From: Saprospiraceae bacterium
GTDB lineage: Bacteria; Bacteroidota; Bacteroidia; Chitinophagales; Saprospiraceae
Direction: 5' to 3'
DNA: 39,771 nucleotides
Assembly: GCA_016787415.1 (NCBI GenBank)
Contig: JAEUUT010000163.1
Coordinates: 1-39,771 of the forward strand
The notes beneath the pieces are model-generated. The model was not told where the DNA came from. It saw nothing but the letters and a program-made list of their open reading frames with translations, and searched no databases. Both the position numbers and the translations under genes were made by a program. Below, in pieces: positions 7,577 to 15,077 of this stretch (positions are counted from its first letter, which is position 1; every line of letters begins with the position of its first letter).

Positions 7577-10243
7577 CTACCCCGGCCGTATTGACCAATT
7601 CAAATTGGGTATTATCGAAAATCCTTTCAGGGTACGCAGTTCGGCTACACCGGAAGCGGATGCAACCTGAAAACTTGTGTATGGGTTACGTCGGTTATAC
7701 GCGTTGACTACACCGATGCTTACCTGATGCACGGTGTTTTTTCTTTTCCATTCCCAGAAACCCGCCAGTTCCAGTTGGTGTTGCCATGCTTGCCGCAGGT
7801 CGCCAAACCCCGTTCGATGGGCAGCAGCAGCCAGGGCCTGGAATTCGAGGTAACGGATGTCGCCCATATTTCCTGAAAACTGCAAAGAAGAAATGGCATC
7901 GCCCGAGGCCGCCCACCAGTTGGCCGATAACGAAAAACGCGGGCTGGCTTGCCACAGCGCGCCGACTTTGATTTGATGCCGGCGATCAAATCGGGCAGGG
8001 TAGGGCACACCTTTGTTCAAAGCCTCGAATTGGCGTGTCGAGCGGCTCCAGGTGTAGGAGGCCCAGGTACGGGTGGCGGCTGTTTGCCAGGAGGCCGATA
8101 ATTCGGCGCCAAACGATTCTCCCTGACCGAAATTCACCCATTTTTCCCAGTGCTGCCGCCTGTTGACATAAGCCAGTGTATCTGCCCCGTCGGGAGAAAA
8201 ATAGTCGTCGACACCGGTCATTTTTTTATAGAAATACCGCGCCTGAATCGAACAATTCGAGGTAGACCACGTAGGGCCGCTGGTAACCAGCAATGCTTCC
8301 TGCAAGGGATTGTGGCTGGTAGGCAGTAGCCAGAATTCCTTACTGGTTTCGATAGCGCCGGGTGTAACGGAACGCAGCGCTTGAGCCATACCTGTATAGG
8401 TAAAACTCCACGACAGGTGAGGGGCAATAGATTTGTCCAGACGAATACGTGGCAAGAGCCGCCACCTCATGCCGCCATCGGCAGCAGAGTACCATTCTGA
8501 TCGCAGGCCCGTGTAGAGGTAAGTGCCCAATCGTGCAGATCGCCACGAGTGTCCTGCATGAAGTGCAGTTGAAAACACCTGATCCGACGCAATACTGTCA
8601 AATTCAGTGGGAGAAATCGGGACATTTTGTCGAATGAAAAAAGGCGTGATGGACTGCCAGGAAACCGCATAACCCGTTTCCCATTGTCGCTGGCTGGAAG
8701 CACGAATGTGGACATCGGTTTTCAGGGTGATTTCCCGGTACCTGCTGCGACTGTTCAGGTATTCATCCCACACGTGGCTGGTATCAGCAAAGGTGTGGCG
8801 CGTGTCAGACAAGGTATTAAAACGGGCTGTGTACAACAGGGTTTGGGTGTGGAGTCGTTCGTTCCATTGATGGTTCCAGCGCACACCTGCGGTAAGCGTG
8901 TTCCAATTATATTTGCTCGATGTTCCCAGCCAGTTTATGCCTCCCGGTGGTGTGCTTTGCATAGAATCCTGGTCTTCATACGCATCCGTTGCATACAGTG
9001 CTATGACGTACAGGCTATCCTTTTTTCCTTCAAAATGGTGCAGTTTCAGGAAGATGTCGGAGAATTTGTAATCGGAAATGCCGAGTTTTCCATTGTTCAA
9101 TTTGTTGCTTCTGGAAATGCGATGCACCCAGTTGTACATCAATGATCGCCGGGCAGATACGAGCAAGGCGCTTTTGTTGCGTATCAGTGGTAGTTCGACG
9201 GCAGCCCGGGCGGCGGCCCAGCCAATTGCTGCCCGAACGGCGGGGCGATCACCTGCTTCGCGGGTGTCAACATTCAACATAGAGCCCGTAAATTGGCCGA
9301 GCGACGAAGCAGGGTCTCCGTTGTTGATGACTGCAGATGCTACCAGATCAGGAGGCAATACGGAAAACATACCCAGCACATGACCGGGAGAAAATACTGG
9401 CAACCCATCTGTAAGCAAGCAGTTTTGGTCGACGTCGCCTCCTCGTGCCGAGAAACGCCCGAAGTTGTTTGGGCCTGCCGAAAAGCCGGGCAACAGGTTG
9501 TTCAGGGTGTGTTGAATGTCGGTTTCGCCGGCCAGCGCAGGCATTTTTTCATAGGGTATATGGTCGGCATAACCATAAAGCATGGTTGATGGCCGTTGCA
9601 GTGAATCAGAAGGAATAGTGCCCTGTTCAAGTGTAGGGGTCAATGAAATGGTAACCTGCATGCTTGTCTGCCCGCCCGGCAAGTGCATAGAAGTTGTTTC
9701 ATATCCTTGCATACTACAACTCAGTCGTGGAGCGATGTTGGGAGGGACTTTCAGTTTGAAATATCCTTCTTCGTTGGAGAATACTTTTTTCCCGGTATGG
9801 GTTTCCACAACCATAGCGCCTTTGAGTCGCTCTTTACTGCCGGTGATTTCCACATAGCCGCTCAGTACGCGTGCATTCAGGCTTTTGGCAGCGATAACGA
9901 TTTGCCCGTTGGAGAGGTTCCATTTCAGGTCGGTAGCAGCAAGCAACTGATTCAGGATAACGCTCAGTTTTTCCTGATGTGCCTGATACCAGACCGGTTG
10001 TTTTATTTTTTCAAACAAAGCGCCTTTGAATCCTATGGCAATGCCAGAGGATTTACTGAGTCGCAGCAGCGCAGATTCCAGTGATTCGCCATCGACTTTG
10101 AAATCAAGGCGCTGCGATAAATCTGCCTGGGCATGCAGATGGGCACTGATGAAAAAACAAACAAGAAGGAATAAGAATCTGGAAAAATTCGGTTTTTTTG
10201 TAAGCACAGCAATCAAAAATGTTCTGTTACATGCACCGCCCAC
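7577..10243 (-). CDS. TonB-dependent receptor with STN signalling domain (FecA-like)
   Basis: An 888-residue outer-membrane receptor. In order it has a signal segment (FSRFLFLLVCFFISAHLHAQ), a secretin/TonB short N-terminal (STN) domain at about residues 45-115, a CarboxypepD_reg-like beta-sandwich at about 125-200 (GAMVVETHTGKKVFSNEEGY), a plug domain at about 235-330 (RFSARGGDVDQNCLLTDGLP), and a long beta barrel. The STN domain is the part that contacts the FecR anti-sigma factor in the periplasm, so this receptor both imports and signals. There is no SusD gene next to it, so a SusCD glycan pair is unlikely; an iron chelate, cofactor or peptide is possible. The start overlaps the FecR stop by 17 nt, and no closer ATG fits the signal peptide. 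Confidence 0.92.
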   Translation of the reverse strand: MGGACNRTFLIAVLTKKPNFSRFLFLLVCFFISAHLHAQADLSQRLDFKVDGESLESALLRLSKSSGIAIGFKGALFEKIKQPVWYQAHQEKLSVILNQLLAATDLKWNLSNGQIVIAAKSLNARVLSGYVEITGSKERLKGAMVVETHTGKKVFSNEEGYFKLKVPPNIAPRLSCSMQGYETTSMHLPGGQTSMQVTISLTPTLEQGTIPSDSLQRPSTMLYGYADHIPYEKMPALAGETDIQHTLNNLLPGFSAGPNNFGRFSARGGDVDQNCLLTDGLPVFSPGHVLGMFSVLPPDLVASAVINNGDPASSLGQFTGSMLNVDTREAGDRPAVRAAIGWAAARAAVELPLIRNKSALLVSARRSLMYNWVHRISRSNKLNNGKLGISDYKFSDIFLKLHHFEGKKDSLYVIALYATDAYEDQDSMQSTPPGGINWLGTSSKYNWNTLTAGVRWNHQWNERLHTQTLLYTARFNTLSDTRHTFADTSHVWDEYLNSRSRYREITLKTDVHIRASSQRQWETGYAVSWQSITPFFIRQNVPISPTEFDSIASDQVFSTALHAGHSWRSARLGTYLYTGLRSEWYSAADGGMRWRLLPRIRLDKSIAPHLSWSFTYTGMAQALRSVTPGAIETSKEFWLLPTSHNPLQEALLVTSGPTWSTSNCSIQARYFYKKMTGVDDYFSPDGADTLAYVNRRQHWEKWVNFGQGESFGAELSASWQTAATRTWASYTWSRSTRQFEALNKGVPYPARFDRRHQIKVGALWQASPRFSLSANWWAASGDAISSLQFSGNMGDIRYLEFQALAAAAHRTGFGDLRQAWQHQLELAGFWEWKRKNTVHQVSIGVVNAYNRRNPYTSFQVASASGVAELRTLKGFSIIPNLNWSIRPG

Positions 10244-11219
10244 CCATCACGCGGTATTCATCGTTGGTTTTTTCAATTTTGCATTCAAATACGGCTTCAA
10301 TATTCGACAAAACGGCTTTCAGGTCGTTTTTGGGAAAATAAGCCGTGTACAAACAGGCAGTTAAAACCGGATTTTCGATAGAAAAACGAACTCCGTGGAA
10401 ATGGGTCAGTTGTGCAAATACGTCTTTAAGCGGAGTGTTCCGGAATTGGAGTTCATCATGCCACGCAGTAGAGGAAGGCGATGCTTGCTGCACATGGCCG
10501 AATGACTGATTTGCAAGGTCGTAGCGGATGGATTGCCCGGGCGAGAGGCCAATTTGAGTTTCCGGGCTTTTTACCAACACCTTGCCCTCTACAAGCGTCA
10601 CTTCCATTGCAGGTTCGCCAGGTACAGCGCGCACATTGAAAGAAGTGCCCTGTACAATGGTTTCTACCTGACCAGTTTCTACAACAAACGTACGTGTGGC
10701 ATCGTGTCTGATTTGAAAATAGGCTTCCCCAACCAGCGACACCCGCCGTCCCCGGTCAAAAGCAGGCGAGTATCGCAGTTGGGAATTTCTATTGAACCAC
10801 ACCACGGAACTGTCGGGTAGCCGGAGCATCTGATTGATGCTGTCGTTTGACATAAATACGAGGTGTTCATTTTTCGTTTCGTTTGGTGAGTCAAAAAATC
10901 GGAGCGCAATTATCCCTGTGATGAGGATGGCTGCAGCCGCTGCGATCCAGGAGCGAATTCGAACGCGGGAATGTGTTCTCGCAGCCTCGGTTTCTTGTTC
11001 CCGGATTCGGTTTTTAAGTGCAGTCAGTTGCGTCCGCATGTGTTCGGGCGTCACTTCATCCGGAGTGAGTGCTTTCCAGATGTTTTCGATTTCCAGCGCG
11101 GTCTTTCTATGGTCGGCAGAAGCCCGCAGCCAGTCTTCGAGTAATTTTGTTTCATCCGGTTTCAATTTGCCGTCTCGCAGTTTCTTGTAGATCAGCAAAT
11201 GGTATGTTTCATCCTTCAT
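10227..11219 (-). CDS. FecR-type anti-sigma factor
   Basis: A 330-residue inner-membrane protein. The N-terminal helical region of about 85 residues (KLKPDETKLLEDWLRASADH) is the cytoplasmic sigma-binding part. A single membrane span follows (SWIAAAAAILITGIIALRFF), then a periplasmic FecR domain (LPDSSVVWFNRNSQLRY, GEAYFQIRHD, GTSFNVRA, VTLVEGKVLV) and a C-terminal DUF4974 domain (PLKDVFAQLTHFHGVRF) that meets the receptor's STN domain. It holds the ECF sigma inactive until the receptor is occupied. It lies 64 nt downstream of the sigma gene and overlaps the receptor gene, so the three form one operon. Confidence 0.95.
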   Translation of the reverse strand: MKDETYHLLIYKKLRDGKLKPDETKLLEDWLRASADHRKTALEIENIWKALTPDEVTPEHMRTQLTALKNRIREQETEAARTHSRVRIRSWIAAAAAILITGIIALRFFDSPNETKNEHLVFMSNDSINQMLRLPDSSVVWFNRNSQLRYSPAFDRGRRVSLVGEAYFQIRHDATRTFVVETGQVETIVQGTSFNVRAVPGEPAMEVTLVEGKVLVKSPETQIGLSPGQSIRYDLANQSFGHVQQASPSSTAWHDELQFRNTPLKDVFAQLTHFHGVRFSIENPVLTACLYTAYFPKNDLKAVLSNIEAVFECKIEKTNDEYRVMGGRCM

Positions 11220-11283
11220 TTGTGCAACATATTATATCAGACGCATGTGAAGGGCCTTACCCCCAGCATGGTATCGTTTTTTT

Positions 11284-11874
11284 TCAAAAAATCAAGAGGG
11301 AGCCACCGCTTCCAGTGAGTATTGCAATGCTCAGGAAGGGTTTTAAAGTTTCACGTAAATTTTTGAGTGCTTTGGAAATATGATTTTCTACGGTTTTGGG
11401 AGCAATACCAAGGTGATCTGCTATTTCCTGGTAACTCATTTCTTCAAAACGGCTCAGTCGAAATACCTGTGCGCATTGATCGGGTAGTCGTTCGATGGCT
11501 TCCCGTACACGAATTTCCATGCTTTCTGCTTCCAGAAACTCTTGCATTCCTATGGATTCTGTATAGTAAGGCATTACTTGTGGTGTAAGCGCTACTTTCC
11601 CTTGTGTGCGTTTGAAAGAGATGCACTGGTTGATAATGGCGCGTTGCAAATACCCTTTCAGGGTAGCATGGATTATGATGGTGGATCTGTTTTGCCATAA
11701 TTTAAAAAATACATCCTGCACCATGTCTTTTGCCATATTGGAATCCAGCAACATCTGGAAAGCAATGCGATACAGATACGGATAGTATTTATCAAAAATG
11801 GGGTCGAGCGCCGACTCGTCGCCGCGTTGGAGGTTCGCCAGCCACCTGCGTTCTTCGTCGTGATTTTCTGTCAT
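11284..11874 (-). CDS. ECF RNA polymerase sigma-70 factor, FecI-like
   Basis: A 196-residue sigma factor with region 2 (YYPYLYRIAFQMLLDSNMAK, then MVQDVFFKLWQNR) and region 4 (LPDQCAQVFRLSRFEEMSYQ, then a helix-turn-helix at IADHLGIAPKTVENHISKAL). Region 1 and a full region 3 are absent, as expected for ECF sigmas. It is the first gene of the sigma/FecR/TonB-receptor operon. A perfect -7 box (TAACTTTG) stands 20 nt ahead of its ATG, so basal expression is probably from the housekeeping sigma. The ECF-like promoter at 12002-12030 points the other way. Confidence 0.95.
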   Translation of the reverse strand: MTENHDEERRWLANLQRGDESALDPIFDKYYPYLYRIAFQMLLDSNMAKDMVQDVFFKLWQNRSTIIIHATLKGYLQRAIINQCISFKRTQGKVALTPQVMPYYTESIGMQEFLEAESMEIRVREAIERLPDQCAQVFRLSRFEEMSYQEIADHLGIAPKTVENHISKALKNLRETLKPFLSIAILTGSGGSLLIF

Positions 11875-11893
11875 ACTTGTTAGGTTACCGGCC

Positions 11894-11901
11894 CAAAGTT
11901 A
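11894..11901 (-). promoter_or_regulatory. -7 promoter box TAACTTTG for the ECF operon
   Basis: An exact TAnnTTTG match on the minus strand, ending 20 nt before the sigma ATG at 11874. No convincing -33 TTTG is seen. It implies a very short leader. Confidence 0.5.
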
Positions 11902-12001
11902 GTTTTTGATTAGTGTTTGCGCCGATATGTACAGCCGTATTTCCAGATTTACATCTTTTATACATGATTTTAACAAAGAAAAAAAATATTTGAACTACAA
12001 G

Positions 12002-12030
12002 TAGGGGTGACACCCCATAGCCTGCGTCTA
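12002..12030 (+). promoter_or_regulatory. Candidate ECF-type promoter, TAGGGGT-N16-CGTCTA
   Basis: TAGGGGT at 12002-12008 and CGTCTA at 12025-12030 are separated by exactly 16 bp, the normal ECF -35/-10 spacing. The same CGTCTA -10 at the same spacing occurs at 34250-34278. The -35 half is part of the 13-bp palindrome GGGGTGACACCCC (12004-12016). It faces away from the ECF sigma operon. Whether the neighbouring sigma uses it is inference. Confidence 0.42.
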
Positions 12031-12036
12031 AGGTTC

Positions 12037-12230
12037 GCTAATGATATTTGTATGGAAAAAATGGAAACAGGACAAGACAAAAAAACACTGAACAAAAATT
12101 AGATACGCATCACTATGTTAATATGAAAGCGTCGCAACTGCGTACGCAACTGTATTAAAAAGAGGCTTAAACTGAGGAACCCCGTAGTCCCGATATTTTT
12201 CAAAGGAAAAATTCGGGACTTCTTTTTTTT
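12037..12230 (+). ncRNA. Possible short RNA or leader between ECF-like promoter and terminator
   Basis: This covers most of the 405-nt gap between the sigma gene and the lipoprotein gene. The span from the predicted start of the ECF-like promoter to the intrinsic terminator is about 195 nt. It holds only one tiny open frame (12052-12102, 16 residues, Lys-rich, unsupported). It may be a stand-alone small RNA or an attenuated leader for the downstream lipoprotein and hppD genes. I recognise no Rfam family. The call rests only on the promoter and terminator. Confidence 0.3.
12186..12230 (+). terminator. Intrinsic terminator
   Basis: The 8-bp stem AGTCCCGA/TCGGGACT (12186-12193 with 12213-12220) is extended by ATTTTTC/GAAAAAT around a 4-nt AAAG loop with a one-base bulge. 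It is followed at once by TCTTTTTTTT on the plus strand. Direction is plus, so it ends the short transcript ahead of the lipoprotein gene. Confidence 0.85.
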
Positions 12231-12279
12231 CAGGTTTTCACACAGGCAACCTGCCTACGAAATGTTGCATCAAAGTGCC

Positions 12280-12804
12280 ATGAAAAAAATCATTTACGGC
12301 ATTGCCATGCTGCTGCTCTGCTCTGTATGGTCGTGCAGAAAGGACGATCAGGTGCCCGGTTTTGATATGATTTACCGGCAGCAATTCACCATTCCGGCCG
12401 GAATTGGCGTGTTTCAGGTGCACCATTTTTACCTGAAAAATATCCCGACGCGTTACGAGCAATTGCTCGAGCAGCATGGAAAAACGGACGAGGAAATTAC
12501 CGGAATCATCACTGCCCAGGCCATGCTGACGGGTGTTTTTGGCGACGCCAACCTGAATTATATCGATCAGGTATCGCTGCGGGTGTACGACGAAACCAAT
12601 CCGAACGACTACATCGAAATTGCATACCGACAGCCGGTGCCGCTCGAGCCCGGCAACTCCCTTGCGCTCATTCCGTCGCTGGCCGATTTTAAACGTTTTC
12701 TGACAAACCCTCGTTTTGCGATGGATGTGGTGTTCTGGCTCCGCAACTCTACTGGACAGGAAACAGACCTGCAATTAGACCTGCAACTGAAAGCGAAGTA
12801 TTGA
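12280..12804 (+). CDS. Small lipoprotein of unknown function
   Basis: A 174-residue protein whose first 20 residues are a lipoprotein signal (KKIIYGIAMLLLCSVWSC, lipobox VWSC) followed by charged RKDDQ. The mature part is predicted beta-rich, with a repeated pattern of hydrophobic and acidic residues. I do not recognise a domain. The ATG at 12280 is preferred over 12262 because the Lys-Lys n-region follows it directly. It sits between the terminator at 12186-12230 and the hppD gene; hppD appears to have its own -7 box, so the lipoprotein may be monocistronic or read through from the ECF-like promoter. Confidence 0.75.
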   Translation: MKKIIYGIAMLLLCSVWSCRKDDQVPGFDMIYRQQFTIPAGIGVFQVHHFYLKNIPTRYEQLLEQHGKTDEEITGIITAQAMLTGVFGDANLNYIDQVSLRVYDETNPNDYIEIAYRQPVPLEPGNSLALIPSLADFKRFLTNPRFAMDVVFWLRNSTGQETDLQLDLQLKAKY

Positions 12805-12838
12805 GGCAATAAGAGCATGCAATGTCGGGTTCAAACCG

Positions 12839-12846
12839 TACTTTTG
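12839..12846 (+). promoter_or_regulatory. -7 promoter box TACTTTTG for hppD
   Basis: An exact TAnnTTTG match 29 nt before ATG 12876. It lies downstream of the alternative ATG at 12822, which argues that 12876 is the true start. Confidence 0.5.
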
Positions 12847-12875
12847 CCCCAGTTTTAAACACTCTTGCTCTGACC

Positions 12876-14000
12876 ATGATTGCTACCGCACCATCCACCA
12901 CCCCTACTTCTACCGATACTTTCCCCTTAAAAGGCACCGACCACCTCGAGTTTTACGTCGGCAATGCCAAACAAAGTGCACTCTACTACCAGGCTGCGCT
13001 GGGTTTTGAATGGGTAGCCTATGCTGGCCCCGAAACAGGCGTGCGCGACCGCGTGAGTTATGTATTGCAACAGGATAAAATCCGGATTGTACTGACTTCT
13101 TCGCTGCTGCCTGATACCGAAATAGCACGCCATGTGGCGCTGCATGGCGATGGCGTAAAAGTGCTGGCTCTTTGGGTCGACGATGCGGAGTATTCCTATT
13201 ACACGGCCATCGAACGCGGCGCTGAGGCGGCCTTTGCGCCTTTCAAAGTGAATGATGAACACGGAGAAGTGACGCTATCGGCTATTAAAACCTATGGCGA
13301 TACCATTCACACTTTTGTTGATCGCTCGCGTTACACGGGCGCTTTTCTGCCGGGCTATCAAGCGCGGAAAAGTGTGTTTCCCGTCAAGTCGGTTGGTTTG
13401 AAATATGTCGATCATTGCGTAGGCAACGTCGAACTGGGTACCATGAATCAATGGGTAAAATTCTACCAGGACGTCATGGGCTTCAAACTGCTTATTACCT
13501 TCGACGACAACGATATTTCCACGGAATACACCGCGCTGATGTCGAAAGTGGTGAGCAATGGCAACGGCTATGTCAAATTTCCGATCAACGAACCTGCCAA
13601 AGGCCTGAAAAAAAGCCAGATCGAAGAATACCTGGATTTTTATAAAGGCGCAGGCGTGCAGCACATCGCTGTGGCTACCGACAACATTCTGGAAACTGTG
13701 TCGCAAATGCGTGCCAATGGGGTTGATTTCCTGTATGTTCCTGAAAATTACTACGAAGATGTGCCACAACGCGTGGGCGCTATAGAGGAAAATCTGGAAG
13801 ACCTGAAAAAACAGAATATCCTGATCGACCGCGACGAAGACGGCTATTTGCTCCAGATTTTTACCAAACCGATTCAGGATCGCCCGACCGTGTTTTTTGA
13901 AATTATTCAGCGCCGCGGCGCCCGGTCATTTGGCAAGGGCAATTTCAAGGCGCTGTTCGAGGCGATTGAACGGGAACAGGCGCTGCGGGGGACGCTGTAG
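12876..14000 (+). CDS. hppD: 4-hydroxyphenylpyruvate dioxygenase
   Basis: A 374-residue Fe(II) oxygenase of the vicinal-oxygen-chelate fold that converts 4-hydroxyphenylpyruvate to homogentisate in tyrosine breakdown. Two glyoxalase-like modules are visible: the N-terminal one begins at LKGTDHLEFYVGNAKQS, the C-terminal one at LKYVDHCVGNVELG. The three iron ligands are in place: His180 (VDHCVGN), His263 (VQHIAVAT) and Glu342 (FFEIIQRRG). The C-terminal ARSFGKGNFKALFEAIE helix, typical of the family, is complete. Length is normal. No homogentisate dioxygenase or fumarylacetoacetase gene follows; the next 400 bp is a repeat element. A longer start at 12822 is possible but falls upstream of the -7 box. 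Confidence 0.97.
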   Translation: MIATAPSTTPTSTDTFPLKGTDHLEFYVGNAKQSALYYQAALGFEWVAYAGPETGVRDRVSYVLQQDKIRIVLTSSLLPDTEIARHVALHGDGVKVLALWVDDAEYSYYTAIERGAEAAFAPFKVNDEHGEVTLSAIKTYGDTIHTFVDRSRYTGAFLPGYQARKSVFPVKSVGLKYVDHCVGNVELGTMNQWVKFYQDVMGFKLLITFDDNDISTEYTALMSKVVSNGNGYVKFPINEPAKGLKKSQIEEYLDFYKGAGVQHIAVATDNILETVSQMRANGVDFLYVPENYYEDVPQRVGAIEENLEDLKKQNILIDRDEDGYLLQIFTKPIQDRPTVFFEIIQRRGARSFGKGNFKALFEAIEREQALRGTL

Positions 14001-14400
14001 ATTTCCGAATAGAGGTGTACGAAGGATTTGTTCGGCTACGCCCTTCGTAGCAGGATTGGAACGCGGATGAAGCGGATAAAGCGGATTTAAACTGATTTTT
14101 AGTGGCCTTGCGGCCACTCCTTTTTGATTTTTACGGATTAAAACCGCCTTCGGCGGTTGGATACGCATGCCATACACATGAAGTGATACAAGGGATTGAT
14201 ATCGATTTTTGCTTGCTTTATAAAAGATTGATTCGATATACGCCCCGCCGGAGGCGGGCAAATCCGTAAAAATCAAAAAGAAGTGACCGCAAGGCCACAA
14301 AAAATCCGTTTAAATCCGCTTTATCCGCTTCATCCGCGTTCCAATCCTGCTACGAAGGGCGTAGCCGAACAAATCCTTCGTACAACCCTAATCGGAAATT
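14001..14400. repeat. 400-bp inverted-repeat element filling the hppD/kinase spacer
   Basis: The arms 14001 to about 14135 and 14260 to 14400 are reverse complements over roughly 130 bp with few mismatches; about 125 bp lies between. Each arm carries the stretch GCGGATGAAGCGGATAAAGC and a small hairpin (GTGGCC-TTGC-GGCCAC on the left). The centre adds two more GC hairpins, ACCGCC-TTC-GGCGGT and GCCCGCC-GGA-GGCGGGC. The left arm begins at the first base after the hppD stop, and the right arm runs into the last codons of the kinase gene. There is no open reading frame of its own. It may end transcription from both sides. Confidence 0.9.
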
Positions 14401-14954
14401 GTAAATCCCCCCAGCGCTTCCAGAATCAACCCCGCCACTTCTTCCACCGAATATTTGGTTGTATCCACCACCAGGTCAAAATTGCTCAGGTTGGTGCTGT
14501 CAGCGCCGTATTTTTTCAAAAAACGGGCGTTTTCGCTTTGTTTGCGGGCGGTAATTTTCGCCACGGCTTCGTCGAGACTAGCGTATTGTTCGCTGTTGCG
14601 GGTGGGGTCGCTGAGGATACGCGCAGCAGCAATATGAACATCGGCCTGTAAATACACCTTGAAGGAATCGGGCAGAAAAAACCAGGCCATACGGCTGTCG
14701 ATGACGTAGCCGCGTGGGTCTTTGCCCAGGTCGATAAAAATACCGTCGATGCGCTGGTCGATACTTGGGTCGGTATCGGCACGTCGATTCATTTCCAGGG
14801 TATCGATACCCATTTCCTGGGCCAATTGCCGCTGGATGCGCCCCGTAGACACATATTCATAGCCTGTGCGTTCGCAAAGGATGCGGGAAACGGCACTTTT
14901 GCCGCTGCCGAGGTCGCCGGTAAGCGTGATTTTGGTATTGGACAAAGACTGCAT
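14388..14954 (-). CDS. Cytidylate-kinase-like P-loop kinase
   Basis: A 188-residue cytoplasmic protein with an N-terminal Walker A GDLGSGKSAVS (residues 13-23), a (d)CMP-kinase-like STGRIQRQLA segment and the lid-type arginines in ARILSDPTRNSEQYAS. It also has DPRGYVIDSRMAW and a C-terminal NFDLVVDTT strand. It resembles the 'cytidylate kinase-like family' rather than canonical Cmk (about 220 residues), so the nucleotide substrate is uncertain. The frame stays open to 15092, but the ATG at 14954 starts exactly at the beta1 strand and has a perfect -7 box 26 nt upstream. The last four codons lie inside the right arm of the inverted-repeat element, which suggests the element set the present C-terminus. 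Confidence 0.85.
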   Translation of the reverse strand: MQSLSNTKITLTGDLGSGKSAVSRILCERTGYEYVSTGRIQRQLAQEMGIDTLEMNRRADTDPSIDQRIDGIFIDLGKDPRGYVIDSRMAWFFLPDSFKVYLQADVHIAAARILSDPTRNSEQYASLDEAVAKITARKQSENARFLKKYGADSTNLSNFDLVVDTTKYSVEEVAGLILEALGGFTISD

Positions 14955-14980
14955 ATGATGATCGGGTCGGAAAAGGAGGG

Positions 14981-14988
14981 CAAAAGTA
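14981..14988 (-). promoter_or_regulatory. -7 promoter box TACTTTTG for the P-loop kinase
   Basis: An exact TAnnTTTG match on the minus strand, with a TTG 16 nt upstream as a possible -33 element. It ends 26 nt before the ATG at 14954 and rules out the longer open frame to 15092. Confidence 0.6.
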
Positions 14989-15022
14989 ATTGCAGGAAGC
15001 ATAACAAAGGGTATTTCGTTTC

Positions 15023-15030
15023 TATTTTCG
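15023..15030 (+). promoter_or_regulatory. -7-like box TATTTTCG for the DUF4340 operon
   Basis: One mismatch from TAnnTTTG, 47 nt ahead of ATG 15078. It is divergent from and close to the kinase promoter, so the two transcripts start about 35 bp apart. Confidence 0.35.
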
Positions 15031-15077
15031 CCGGTGATTTTAGTCTCCACCTCCCTGAACAGGTGTGTCCATCGCCC

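Noticed and set aside
12052..12102. 16-residue Lys-rich open frame in the short RNA span
   Set aside because: Too short and without codon or conservation evidence; kept only as a note within the ncRNA entry.
13926..14651. Two open frames on opposite strands with the same peptide
   Set aside because: The identical peptide comes from the two arms of the inverted repeat at 14001-14400, not from genes.
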